From: Microbotryum silenes-acaulis
Lineage: Eukaryota > Basidiomycota > Microbotryomycetes > Microbotryales > Microbotryaceae
Direction: 5' to 3'
Assembly: GCA_003665825.1 (NCBI GenBank)
Contig: QPFY01000002.1
Span: forward strand, 1,922,001 to 1,986,000
DNA: 64,000 nt
The notes beneath the pieces were generated by a model. The model saw nothing but the letters and a program-made list of their open reading frames with translations, made no database searches and was not told the DNA's origin. Shown here in pieces: positions 22,449 to 34,200 of this stretch. Position 1 is the stretch's first letter. Every line of letters begins with the position of its first letter. Made by a program: the position numbers and the translations under genes.

Positions 22449-23457
22449 AGTACGCTCGCAACTGATCGGGCTCACACCTAGCCTTCCTCCGATCCTGACA
22501 TCGATTGCCACCCTTCGCAGTGCCTTCCGCCGAAACAGCCCCTGGCTACCTCTGGGTCCTCTCGGAACCGGGACAGCAAGTGACCAAGCAAGAGTTTACG
22601 GGTTAGCCAGATCCACCGCTGGGCCATCCTGCTCTAGTCTAGATGTTCACCAGCGATATGATTATACAGACTGGTACGACAATGAACATGTGCCTCTGCG
22701 AATGCAACAGTCAGTCACCCCACATCTTCTTTAGGGGCGCTCAAATTCTTCCGGAAGGCTGACCACAAATCGTCTCCTCACGTTGGGTCCTATCACCTCT
22801 ACGTGCTGTACCGCATCACCTCTCAAACAACGTTATCAACGTCGGACCCCCAACAGCATCCCTCAATTCCTGACCGGCGCGCGTTACCAAGCGACCGACT
22901 CGCTCAAGCCCTCCTGGTCCGCAGCGTACGACATCAAATCTGTGGCTCTCTTCTCCCACCCCTCCTACACCCACCTCCGAGCGAACCGCTCCCCCCGCGA
23001 AGGCGCGCTCGTCGTCCGACTCGAGACGCTCGACCGAAGGACCTGTGAAACTCTCGACCAAACCAGTGCTCCTCCCAGTGCGGACCGAGCTCCTCAATAC
23101 GTGTTGACGATTGCGGATAACGAGAAGGGGGAGTTGAAGGCTTTCGAAGGTGTCAAGGGGTGGCGTAGGAGCCATCGGCACGAGGTTTACGACTCGTTGA
23201 ACATGTCCCATGGCAAGGGGGTTCAGAACGAGGCGCCTAAATTTGCCGTCATCCATGGTCAGTCGCACCAGATATGGTGGGAGTCCATAGGGCGCCTTGA
23301 CGCTAATCCTCTCTCTAATCCTGTAACCTGCTCAGAATTTGACGACGAGTCCTACGTCAAGACCGACGCGTTCAAGCAAGCGACCGAGCGGCGCAAGGAA
23401 GTCAGGAGGTGGAAATTGTACAAAGCCACGCCCAACACGGCCTCAGCCAAACAGTAG
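22449..23457 (+). CDS. EthD-like / dimeric alpha-beta barrel small protein of the aromatic cluster
   Basis: Exons 22521-22601, 22670-22709, 22857-23257 and 23336-23457 join in frame. The product reads PGYLWVLSEPG, then TDWYDNEHVPLRM, then FLTGARYQATDSLKPSW, the pattern of fungal EthD-like ferredoxin-fold proteins, in two tandem halves (about 214 residues). Members are often found beside catabolic genes; the biochemical role is not established. Upstream of 22521 the frame is closed by TGA with no ATG. Splicing a donor at 22450 (exon ending in A at 22449) to 22521 would create ATG across the junction (A|TG), giving MPSAETAPGYLW. An alternative upstream coding exon cannot be excluded. The gene diverges from the fusion hydrolase. 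Confidence 0.7.
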
Positions 23458-23540
23458 TTCGGAGATTTGACCTTTTCCAGGATCTAACTTATACGATTTA
23501 GTATTCGTTCTTATCTATTGCAACCCGTGGTGGCCTGTCA

Positions 23541-25329
23541 TCAACTCAACCAAACCGCATGACTAGCCCCCGTCCCCTCCTCATCCTTCTCTGCCCCTTC
23601 CTGTCTCCCCAATTGCACCCCACACAACTCTCTCATCTGCACCCCATCCCATTCCAGTACCCATACCCACCCATCCTGATCATCCGTCAACAAAACCCAA
23701 TCCCGATCCTCCTTGATCTTCCCACCCTGAACACCGACGTGGAAAGGGAATGCTTCGACGGCATTGGCTTTACCTCCACTCGTCGAGGTGACGAATCGAT
23801 CAAGGGGTTCGAAGTCATCCTTCGAGGAACCCAAGGTTCCATCATCGTTCACGGTCCAGGTGGAGACGAAGCCTTTTGTGGCAGAAGTCTTTCCTCGTGT
23901 AGTAGCGTAGAGGAAACGACCTGATTGGGAGAGACGTAAGGTATCACCGCGGTAGTCGAGCCGGGTCGATTCGAAAGAACTAGGGATGACCGAGAGGCGT
24001 TGTTCGTGCTTGAGTGTGTCGGAGAGGATGGTGTAGACGTCGACGTAAGACGCTGTACGAAATAGAGGCAAACTGTGTTCAGATCTGGATCCCTGCGTTC
24101 GGGCTCATCGAGCTTACTATGTTCCGTGACCGCATAAAGTTTGTTCCCGTCGGGAGACGGGATGACATGCCGCGGCCCGTCATGGCCATCACCAAACGAA
24201 GGCACCTCTGCGATCAGGGAAAAAGTTCCATCCTCGAGAATGGAGTACATGTAGATCGAGTTGTGTCCACTGTAATTCGGACCACCACAAATTCTCAGCT
24301 TTCGAAACGACTGGCAAAAGTGGGAAGGGGCTGTGACGAACAGGTGGGGCACGAAAGCTTGCTTCTTGGGAAGGTCGAGGTCGATTGAATGCGATCCGTA
24401 TCGCTGAATGTTCCGAGAGAGTAAGAATTAGTTCCCTTATGCAGACATTGTCCTGTCTCAACGCGGTGGTTCACCACTCACCAGCGCCACCCTGGTCTTG
24501 TCCGTCGTCTCGAGTTCCTCCTCGGGCACATACAACAACTCCTGCAACTTCTTGCCGAACCCTCCTGTCTTGGCGTCGATATCAAGAACTTCCCCTGTCG
24601 GTCCGCCCGCGGAGTAGATGCGAGGTTGTATCGGTGAGACCTGGATATAGGACGAAGTAGCACCTGCAGCGAAGTCGAAACGTCAAGGTTTTCCCGGGGG
24701 AAGACAATCCTCAGTCTATCGCACGCGAGCTGTGAGACCGCTGAGAAAGATGTCATAAACGTACGAATCGGAACAGTATTTATGTGCTTGATTCCCTCAA
24801 GTCCAAGTACACCTTGTAGCACTTCCCAACTCGACAGCGTCGGTGGCATGGCCCATGTCGTCGCGTAGGCTCGGCTACGATCCTGGCTCAGAGCGAGGAA
24901 TTGGTGCGGTCCCTCGGCTCGGATCACTTGGGAGATGGAGAGTGATGGGGTGAGAGGGTTGAATGCTAGGAGATACTGTAGTGAGATGAGCAGTGGGCTA
25001 TGTGTGAGCTATCGGGAAGCTGGAGACGGGTTCCGACAGAGTCTCGGGGCACTGACGAGGAAGACGGTGTTGAAAGTCCCAGAGAGGATGTAGTGAACTA
25101 TTGTGCATGCTTTTCATGAGCTCATGTTATGGAAGAAAGGCGATTTGCAATATGTGAACGACTCACCTCTTGTCGATAGGGGATGAAGCAGCTCGCTATT
25201 CGCAACCGAGTTCACCTGCTGGGCGGAGAATAGAACGTAGACTGGATGCTTAGCACACCGAGACGACAACACTTCCACCCTGAGACTGGATTGATGTGAT
25301 GGTCCGAGGCTTACGCAGGTTGACGCCAT
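23541..25329 (-). CDS. 3-carboxy-cis,cis-muconate cyclase-like seven-bladed beta-propeller (8 exons)
   Basis: Minus-strand exons 25329-25315, 25215-25167, 25097-25057, 24975-24765, 24663-24482, 24403-24342, 24269-24118 and 24052-23541 give 407 residues. HYILSGTFNT opens the first blade. Later blades carry FLALSQDRSRAYATTW, HNSIYMYSI, GPRHVIPSPDGNKLYAVTEH and LRLSQSGRFLYATTRG, the pattern of the lactonase/CMLE propeller family (PF10282). Fungal members cyclise 3-carboxymuconate to the beta-lactone, chemistry distinct from the bacterial aspartase-fold PcaB; others hydrolyse 6-phosphogluconolactone. The flanking CMD-hydrolase fusion and intradiol dioxygenase favour the carboxymuconate role. The first coding exon is only 15 nt (5 codons). 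Confidence 0.85.
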
Positions 25330-25895
25330 GGCGATGACGTGCCGAATGAAGCTGTATCAGTCGGTCAGCCACAGTGTCTTGATGAGTTCGAAGGGCAGCA
25401 CAAGCACCGAGTGGGTGTGAAAGTCGTTCGACCTCGGCCGAGATATCGCTATTCGGGAGAACTCTCGCCGGTTGGTAGGTAGAGAGATAGGTAGCTGGCA
25501 CGGCCCAGGAAGATGCGCGTGGCCACTGACTGTAGCTCCTTCGGCTTGCAACACTTTCTCCGTCGCCGTCGACGCGGAGGCAATCCCGCTCCGCCGCGCG
25601 CCACATCCCTGCAAGCATAAGCAAGTCCCGTGACCGAGAGAGCACCACGAGCCGCGGCCCGCGCCCCGCAACGTTAGAGGCGGCGGCCTGGGTGGGCCTG
25701 GGTGGGTGGGCCGCGGCTCGACGGCGGGGCGTTCCATCGGCCGCGAGACAGCTCAGCGTGCGCCAATCGAATTCAGCGCCGACCAAACCCACCTGAACCG
25801 ACTTCTCGTCCGCGATCGCGCTCTCGCTTCCCTTCCTTCCCATCACTTTCTTGTTCATTGGTCCCGCCCCTCAAGAAAGTCGACGACGCACCATC
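25330..25895. other. Divergent promoter between the cyclase and the intradiol dioxygenase
   Basis: 566 bases separate two divergent start codons of the aromatic cluster, so a shared bidirectional promoter is plausible. The GC-rich core (25640-25740) has short GGTGGGCCTGGGTGG-type repeats. No specific regulator site could be identified by eye. Confidence 0.5.
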
Positions 25896-27498
25896 ATGAA
25901 GTTCTCCGCCTCCCTCTTGGTCTTGGGTGCCCTGTTCACTTCCGTACTTGGTGAGCAGTCGTTCTCCCTCGTCTCCTCCGCTCCATCTCTCGTCGTCCAC
26001 CCCGTCCTGGTTGCCCCACCCGGTCCCTCTCCTCCGCATTCAAGTTGATCCGCCGATCAATCGTCCAAAGATTCTCGTGTTGTTACAGTCCTGTTCCGCG
26101 TAGCATACTCACCGCGCCTGTACTTCTTCTCCCGTCGCTCCTTTCTCCGCACCAGGCCATGCCGAGCCGACCGAGCAAGAAATCGCCGAGGCCAAGGCTC
26201 GCAAGGACAACTTTGCGTACATCTGCGCGCCCCAGATCAAGGCTTACCATGCCATGCGCAAGCGTTCTGTAGGTTACAACAGCCTCTCCAAGTCGTTCCC
26301 CCGCCATTGCCGTCGACCGTTCATCGATTGGGGCCGCGGCGGAGCGCTCCGGAGAGTCGATGCGAGCCGTCTCTCGGGCACACACTCCCTCGACACTCGG
26401 AATCACTCACCACAACACGTCGAATCAGATTGCTGACCACCTTCCGCTCGTTCTCCGATCTAACAGGCCCAGCAGCAGCAAGTTCTCGGCGGCGCCACCG
26501 ATGCCGCGACCATGTTCCTCGAAGAAAACCTCCAAGCCGGTATGGACGGTCAAAAGCTGCTCGGCTGCACCGAGATCGACGACGATACCACGATTCAAAA
26601 TCACACCTGCGTTTGTGAGTCAGGGCGACACCGTGCATCTTTCACAGCTCGCGCGCTGAGCTGGTCCACCCTCTTCTCTCCTATCTAGTGGCCAACGAGG
26701 TGACCCAGGGCCCTTACTACCACATTGCTGGTCACCCCATTCGCCAAAACATGGCCGAGGACCAACTTGGTCTTCCCTTCGTAATTTTCTTCGGAGCTCT
26801 CGTCCAAATCGGCGAGCCGCGGCTGACCCTCAGATTATATCTTCACTTCCCACCAGTACATCGACATCGGTATTCTCGACGTCAACACATGCGAACCTGT
26901 GCCTAACGTGCTTGTTGACATCTGGCACGCCAACACGACCGGTCACTACGCCGGCCACGCCGAACCCGACCCGGATCTCATCTGGGAAGGACCCGCGCCT
27001 TACGGAGAGAGGAAGGGTCTGTTGACCAAGTTCCCGCGATGGAACCAGCACGAAACGTGGCTCCGTGCCGCATGGCCCACAAACAAGTTTGGTGTCTCGC
27101 AATTCACGTCCATCTTCCCCGGCTACTACACGGGCCGAGCGACGCACGTCCACATCAAGGTCCACACGACATGGGAACCGCTTGCGAACGGCACGTTCCT
27201 CACCTCGCGCTTGATCCACACCGGCCAGCTTTTCGTCGAGGACAACCTCAACGGCATCATCGACAAAATCCATCCTTACACCGAGAACCCGATCCGCAAC
27301 AAGTGGGGCCGCACACGCAACTGGGACGACTCGCTCAAGATCTTCCAATCGCAACCTGGCTCCGTGTTTGACATCGAGAAGGTCGGCGGTGTGCTGCAGC
27401 AAGGTCTCCGAGGTCACATCACCGTCGGTGTGGACCCCAAGTTCGACTTTGACCGAGGATCGGCCAACCAGGTCCCTTACACGACCCACAAGGAGTAA
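25896..27498 (+). CDS. Secreted intradiol ring-cleavage dioxygenase (5 exons)
   Basis: Exons 25896-25950, 26156-26268, 26467-26614, 26689-26780 and 26857-27498 give 349 residues. MKFSASLLVLGALFTSVLG is a clear signal peptide whose first exon ends at the cleavage region. MRKRS soon after could be a Kex2-type processing site. The catalytic domain has QGPYYH (first Tyr iron ligand), VLVDIWHANTTGHYAGH, PGYYTGRATHVHIKVH (second Tyr and the two His ligands) and RLIHTGQLFVEDN. These ligate the non-haem Fe(III) that cleaves catechol-type rings between the hydroxyls. It matches the fungal extracellular dioxygenase-like family rather than cytosolic protocatechuate 3,4-dioxygenase. It would attack catechols outside the cell, supplying muconates to the neighbouring pathway; that coupling is an inference. 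Confidence 0.92.
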
Positions 27499-28880
27499 CA
27501 GGAGCCGTAACAATCTACCAAAAAGGAACTCGATCCCATCTCTCTCTTCTCGTCAAGGCTGAAGCGCTCGGCCTTTACTCTTTACTCTTTACTCTAACTA
27601 GTTAAAAAAAAGTGTGAGTTAAGGAATGTACCTAAAATCGCTATTTTTGAGTAGGTGGAGGCCCGGAGGGCCGCCTGTGGCAAATGTACCAGCATACTGT
27701 TTTGTCTGCCGCACCTACCCGTGGTACCCAGGTTTCGATCAGAAGTCATGTACAAGCTCTGTGGTGACTTTTGTATTTTTCGCGCCGTTCCAACGAAGCT
27801 ACAGCGCTCCCAGTATTTTCCTTCGTTTTTTCGTTGACGTAAAACAGTACTTACACTTATATTGTATTTAATGGAAGGCGAACACGTGGGTCTGCATGAC
27901 ACTTCTACAGAGGTCAGGCGTTGTCCCGCTGTCGTTTGCGAGATTGACAACCTCCTATGTTTCCTTCTCGCATCATGTCTCCCTTTCTCTGTCTTGCCTT
28001 ACCTCCATTTTTGGCCTGCCTTTCCTCACCTTCCCTCTCTGGGCTGGGTCCGTGCGCCTGACATAGGCGGCTGGCCCAGCCGCGCGCTTGCCCAAGCCAA
28101 CCGGCTCCGCGCTTCTCTCTCTCCTGCTCAAGCAACTTCTTGGTCTGGTCTCCTTGGTCCGTCGATCAGAGCCTTACCGCCGCTTGAGCAGGCGTCACAA
28201 CTTCATATCGTTGACGCGCGGGCGCGGGCGGGGCTTACGCTGCGCGATGGGCGCCGTCAGTCACGTGACGTATCGCTGACAGTGCGACACCGGTTTTAGG
28301 GGCTCAATGTTCAATAACAACATGAGGTTCGAGGGGCTGTAAATAACCCCGCGCCCCTCTAACCCTTTCCTTTTTCTTGCCACTCATCGAATTTTGGTAA
28401 CACTCATTCGAGGCGAAACCCTCGGCACTACGCCCCGGTCTGCCCCGGTCCCAAGGTCGCCAGGGAGGGCCATCGCAACCTCGACGAGTCTTGGGTTAGC
28501 CTGCTACCTCCTGCTGCATGCCGCATGCTGCTGGGCGCTGGGCGCTCTGCTGCTCGACCCTCCTCTTCGTCCCGACTCCCGCTCCGATCAACAGAATAAG
28601 CCCCTCGCGCGTCATGACAACAGCCCAACCGATCTTGGTATTGCGACACATGTACGAGCCCGCCGTGCAGCTGTGCAGAACGGACAGCGTGGTCAGCGAC
28701 GCAGCGCGATGGCCGACCCGACGCTGAACGCGACTGTTTCCTGAGTTGAAGTGTGCGAATACCTGCTTTTCGGCGAAGTGCTCGCCTCGACTCGCCTCGC
28801 GCGCAACCCCCACGGCCCCACGCCCCACCACCACCTCCTCGTGCGCAAAGGCGCGTGCGCAGGGCTCGAATCGCGCTCAA
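27499..28880. other. Gene-free region at the left edge of the transposon-rich block
   Basis: No conserved coding sequence. Contains a TTTACTC triplicate (27574-27594) just after the dioxygenase stop, probably in its 3'UTR, then AT-richer DNA at 27600-27880 and low-complexity GC-rich DNA. This may be degraded transposon flank. Confidence 0.45.
27574..27594 (+). repeat. Three tandem TTTACTC heptamers
   Basis: Direct tandem repeat of seven bases, three copies, about 75 bases after the dioxygenase stop codon. Confidence 0.9.
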
Positions 28881-30580
28881 ACCACTCAAGCCCCACGTTT
28901 CCGTCCGCGACTACCGCGGCCCCCAGACGGCCGTGTGCACCCATTGCAAGGCTCACTGGAAGTGCGAAAGGACGAAGTCGACCGGACACTTTGGCACGTG
29001 CTGCTCGCGGGCAAGGCCGGCAAGGTGCGCCTCCCCCTCCCCAGCCCAATCCCGAGTATCGACAGCTACTTGAAGGCTCGGATAGCGGTCAGTTGCTCCG
29101 TCCAACAACATTCGTCTGCGCTATACCCACAGGCTGAACTGTGCGACCCACGCACACAGAAGCTAAAGCATTCCGCGAAAACACCCGGTCGTACAACAAC
29201 GCGCTGTCTTTCACTTCGCTCGCTGCTCACTTCGACCAGACACGACTGGGCACTCTAGGACTCCCCGTGTTTCGCGTGTTCGGTCGCCTCTATCATCGAC
29301 TCGGTGCCCCAATCCCTGCCGTGAATCAACGCCCAGCCTTTGCTCAGACATGGCTCATCGACCCGGCCGAGGCCACCGACACTCGACTTGGACCCGAAGG
29401 CGCAGACAGTCGCATACAAAGATCTACTTTGACCAAGCTCGAGTCCAAGTTGCGTACCAACAATCGCTTTGTGAGGCTGTTTGCATTGACCAAAGCTCGC
29501 GCAGGTTGGGATACGGCCAAATAGTGGATCCTGCGCCTCTGTATACCACTAGGCCGAGGCCGACACACCCACAACCTTCCTACGTCAAGCACGGAAATGG
29601 CGATGCTTATCTGCGATTCCGACACCATCATGGGAGATCGTGGACCGCAAGACCTTATTCTCCAGGTGAACAGTGATCGATGTCCCGATGGTCGGCCCAA
29701 GTACCAATTCATCAGCTCGCTCCATCCGTCTGCGTTGCCTCTCCGGTAGCCACTACTATTTCCTGCAGGGGAAGATGGCTTCCACCCCAACATTTCTCTT
29801 TGCGGGTTTCGCCAAGCTGGGCTGCCAATCGCCAGAAACCGAGAGCAGATCGACAATGATGTCCAATCCCGCGAGGTACTTGCCGGTCTCGGTCTTGATG
29901 ACGGAGGCGAAGAGGAGGACGAAGACCGCGACGATGAGGATGAAGACGGCGAGGAAGGGGACGAAGAGGATGGTGATGGCGAACGTACGCGTCTTCGGCT
30001 CTTTCTCGGATGTTCCATTCTGTTTAAGGCGCAAGCACAGACTGACATCGAACTTTTGAACACCTAGGACGAAGGTCAAGTAAAGGGGTCGAGGTCGAGG
30101 TGGCGAGTCTCGCGTTCACAATTCTTTGCGCACTACTTGCCAAACGCGACGAGTACTTCTCAATCCCGCATTGCACCCCACTTCCCTTCCTGGAGTTTGT
30201 GATTTACGGATATACTCCCAAGTCGAGACCGATCGACTCAACACATCCGGTTGCATCAAGAGAACCTACGCCTCACCACGACCCAAGGCATCAACGGCTT
30301 GACCCCGAACCAAATTGGACGTTCGATGACCTTGGGCTCGACGTTCAAGAATAGACCGCGCGACATCACGCAGCGATACCAGGATGCGATGGCGTGCGTT
30401 GTCAAACATGGAAAGCCTCCGCTGCTCATCACGATGACGTACGACCCCGAATCACCGGAAATCAAGGCTGCACTGGGGCCGAATGACAAAGCATGCAACC
30501 GTCCGGATCTCATTGCACAAGTGTTTGAAGCCAAGTCCGGCAACAAGCGACATGCAGGCTGTTTCGGCGATGAAGGATGA
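28880..30580 (+). mobile_element. Degenerate Helitron: Rep/helicase N-terminal region with frameshifts
   Basis: Pieces of one protein appear in order in different plus-strand frames. A zinc-finger-like CTHCKAHWKCERTKS occurs near 28940. AGKVRLPLPSPIPSIDSYLK lies near 29020. Then FRENTRSYNNALSFTSLA and GRLYHRLGAPIP span 29170-29320. A DRGPQDLILQV block with YPLLFP-like PAGEDGFHP lies near 29640-29790. YQDAMACVVKHGKPPLLITM and NRPDLIAQVF fall at 30380-30530. This is the order of the Helitron-like N domain (PF14214) that precedes the HUH Rep of rolling-circle transposons. No HUH motif or helicase domain was found, and at least three frame changes and several stops are needed, so this is a truncated, inactive remnant. 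Termini were not identified. Confidence 0.75.
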
Positions 30581-31256
30581 ATGGATTTTGTTTCTTTGCT
30601 GTACTTCGTATTGGGTTTTTTAACCTCTGCGCTGAAATCATGTAGACTATTCAATTGTCCTGCTATTTGAATCTCATCTTCCCGTTAATTTAACGGGTTC
30701 CCACTGGTTTCACATACTTCTCTCTGGACTCCTCGGGCTTGTTCTTATGTATGCAACAGCTTCCCATGTCTGTGGCGGATTCCTCTCCTAATTTTGTTTT
30801 GCAATGCGCATACGGAAACGGAACGCATACCATGAAATTCAGTCGGTTGGGAACGAGAGATAGCAGCGCCATCTGCAGTGCATGCCGGAAGCAATTGGCC
30901 GGCCGCTGGAAAATGGAGAAATGGAGAAATGACCGCATGGTCGCGTGCGCACGGGCCCGGTCCCGCCCGGTCCCGATCGAGCCGCAACGACTTTGGGCTG
31001 GCGGCGGCTCTATCGACCCCGGTATCATCGCACTTGAGCTCGGCTGATTCGAGCCCGATCCCGTCTTCAACACCTCTCTCGTCGTTGGCACTTCCGACTT
31101 CACCACGCTCTAAGAGACCGGCACCGTACGAAAGGCCGACCACTCGCGCCCCGAAGGGAACAGCGCTCGCACCCTCTCCTATCTTCTGGTTCAGTGTCCT
31201 TGATGGACACAAATTAAGAACTACCCAAAATCATTGTACCACCCACTCGACCTGAC
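30581..31256. other. Spacer between Helitron remnant and LINE
   Basis: An open frame at 30878-31255 ends in TGA immediately before the LINE endonuclease frame and has a Ser/Pro-rich stretch. It could be the tail of a LINE ORF1, but no CCHC knuckle or other gag motif is visible. Otherwise nothing assignable. Confidence 0.4.
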
Positions 31257-34200
31257 TTGGACCAGCTCCACCTTCTCACCTTCAATGTAAACTCTATTGC
31301 TGACTTAGGGCGCCAGGAGCGTTTCCTCGTCTACCTCTCTTCCCTCTCTCCACCCCCTTCCATTGTATTTGTACAGGAGCACGGATTAAAGAGTCGATCG
31401 CAACGGGAGCGCTTCGAGCGATGTTGGAAAGGGCGGGTTTTCTTCAGAGACCTTGTCGCCACCCTCATCCCGGAGCGCTCCCGCATGTACGTCCTTTCCC
31501 CTACTTTTCGAGACTTTCCTGACCCTCGAATACTTACTATCAACTACTTTTTGAATTCATAGAAATACCAGTTCGTGAACTACTATGCCCCCGTGAACCC
31601 GAAGGAACGCAAGGCCCACTTCAGCACCTTTTCGCTCGACCGAGAACCCGAAACGACCGTCAGGATCATCGCCGGAGACTTGAACGACTGTCCGAACGTT
31701 ATGGTGGATCGAAAATCAGTTTCTACAGAGGGACGGTCTGGATCTGCCCCCACCTACTGGCGTACTCTCATCAGCCGGCTCCCTTTTGCTGTGATCGACA
31801 CGATCCGATACCTGCACCCTCACTCGAACCACTTCAGCAGGCCGCATAAACAGGCGGGCAAGATCAAGTCCTGGTCGCGCATCGACTACATCCTCTTGTC
31901 GGAACAACATGCTCATCTGCTCGTCTCGGGGACCACGTACCTCGACGCGCTCCTCTCGGACCATCGCCCCGTGTATGTGGGGATCGCCTGCCCATCCGCC
32001 AAAAGCACGCCGGCCCTGCCCTCGCTCCCGGAAACGTCGTCCCAGCTGCTACGAGTCAACACACGAGTTTACGCCGACGAAGCCTTTGCAGCTCGCATAC
32101 CTTTCATCATCGACGCATCTCGCGAGTCCCACCCGCTCGATCCGCTTGCGGCTTTTGAGGAAGCGATGTCTCGACTCAGATCTGCCTCGAGTGACCATGC
32201 TCGCCACCTGAATCGGCAATTTTCGACGACAAAGGAAACGCTCGAGCGTCGTATCCATGAGCTCGAAGCACTCGGTACTTTCGACGACGGGAGACGAGCC
32301 GAATGGCAAGATCTGGTGGCCATGACCAAGGTTTTGATCCTCGACCGAGCCCGTCAAATGAGGATTCGTGCGCACATCCCGGAACTCAGCTCGGAGGAGC
32401 AGCTCTCCCACACGGTCCATGCACGACTCGCTGCTCGCCGAACGGCCATCAAGATCGACACCCTTCGTCTGGCGGATGGGTCGCCCTCAACGGACCTTAC
32501 CAAGTGCTTGGACCACGTGCGAGCATACTTCCAAGACCACCACACGCCAGATGATCGCGATCCCGCTCAAGTCGAAGCTGCTCGCTCTACCCTTCTTGAT
32601 CCCGTACGATGCGCTTTACCAAGAGGCAAGAAGCACTCCGATTCAAGGTTCATGAGGCCGATGACTGCGCGACACGCCAAGCTGCTCGAGGAACCTTTCA
32701 CTGCCGACGAGTTTGCAGCCGCAATTGCCAAGACTGACAAGGGCCGAAGTCCAGGAGCGAGCGGGCTACCGTACGAGATGTATCAGTCCTCCCCAACCGT
32801 CTTTGCGGAGCTACTGGCCTCGACTTGCAATGAGGCGTGGACGAAAGGTGCTCTGCCTGAATCGATGACCAAAGGAACTGTCCGCCTCCTCAAAAAGTCA
32901 AAGCCTGACGCTGACTACTCGGACCTCAAGTACTACCGCCCGATCACGCTTCGCGAGTGCTCGTACAAGTTGATGACCAAGGTCCTCGTAGGAAGGCTGA
33001 ACAAAGTGCTGCCATCCGTTCTTCCCCCTTCACAACATGGTTTCATGCCTGGTCGAAAGGCCTCAGACGCGGGAAGTCACTTGTCCCTGCTCCTTGAACA
33101 AATTCGCTCCCTTGACCTTGCTGACTCGGCTCTCCTATCGCTTGATCAGGAAAGCGCATATGGCCTAGTTGATCATGACTGGATCATGAGCGTCTTTCGA
33201 GCGATGGGAGCGCCAGAACGCTTCCTTGGCCTTCTCAACGTTATCTACAGATCGGTGTCACTTCGTTACATCATCAATGGATACCTCACGGAGGCTGTGC
33301 GCATGCTGTGCGGGCTCGGGCAAGGAGATCCCGTGAGTTGTCCCATCTGGAACGTGTGCTTTCAGCCCTACCTCGATGCCCTAGTGAGGAGAAAAATTGC
33401 CCTTGATCTCAGTGCAGTATTTCTTCCCACCCGGGCTGCAATCCTCACCCACCTCGCCTTTGCGGACGATGCGATCGTGCTCGTCTCGTCACCGGCAGCA
33501 CTCGATCTCCTGACTGGTCTCGCCGTCGATTGGCGCTTGGCTACAAACGGACGCTCGAACACGGCCAAGACGACTGCTCTCCCTCTCGGCTTGGGCTGGA
33601 CTCAGGACGAGCGGGCTAGCGGGATCGCTACTGTGCGCGCTGGTGAGTGCATGACTTGGGCTGGCTATCCGGTTTCCATCGACGGCAATCTCTCGCTCTT
33701 CTGGAGCACGACACTCAACCGAGCAAACGCTCGACTGGAGGCAGCGGCGACTCGGAATCGACATGTTCCCCCACAGGCTCGCGCGATGTACGCCAACTCG
33801 TATGTCACTTCGAGGGTCATCCACTTGCTCTCGTTCGACATCCCGCCCGTCACTTTCGTCGACGCTTTCGAACAAGCGCTCATCTCCTTCATGTGGCACA
33901 ACGACTCCTTCCGACCCGTGACAAAAGAGGCGGTCTTCCTCCGTCGCGATCTTGGTGGATTGGGCCTGCTGAGCATCGAGGACATTGTTTGCTCTATGGC
34001 GATCCGGTTCTGGGACTGCGTTGCCCATGGCTTCGAGCCGATCTGGGCTACACTCGCACGGATCAGCTGGGAGTGCACATATCCGGAAGAAACGTCGATT
34101 TGGTCAACACTGATTGCCTCACCTCGCCGCGCAACCCACGCGCGGTGGACGAAGGTCATCAACGTTGCGCGACTGATGCTGCCCCATGTGTTCCCAGAGC

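Noticed and set aside
30878..31255. Possible LINE ORF1
   Set aside because: Lacks CCHC or RRM features; may only be a chance frame before ORF2.
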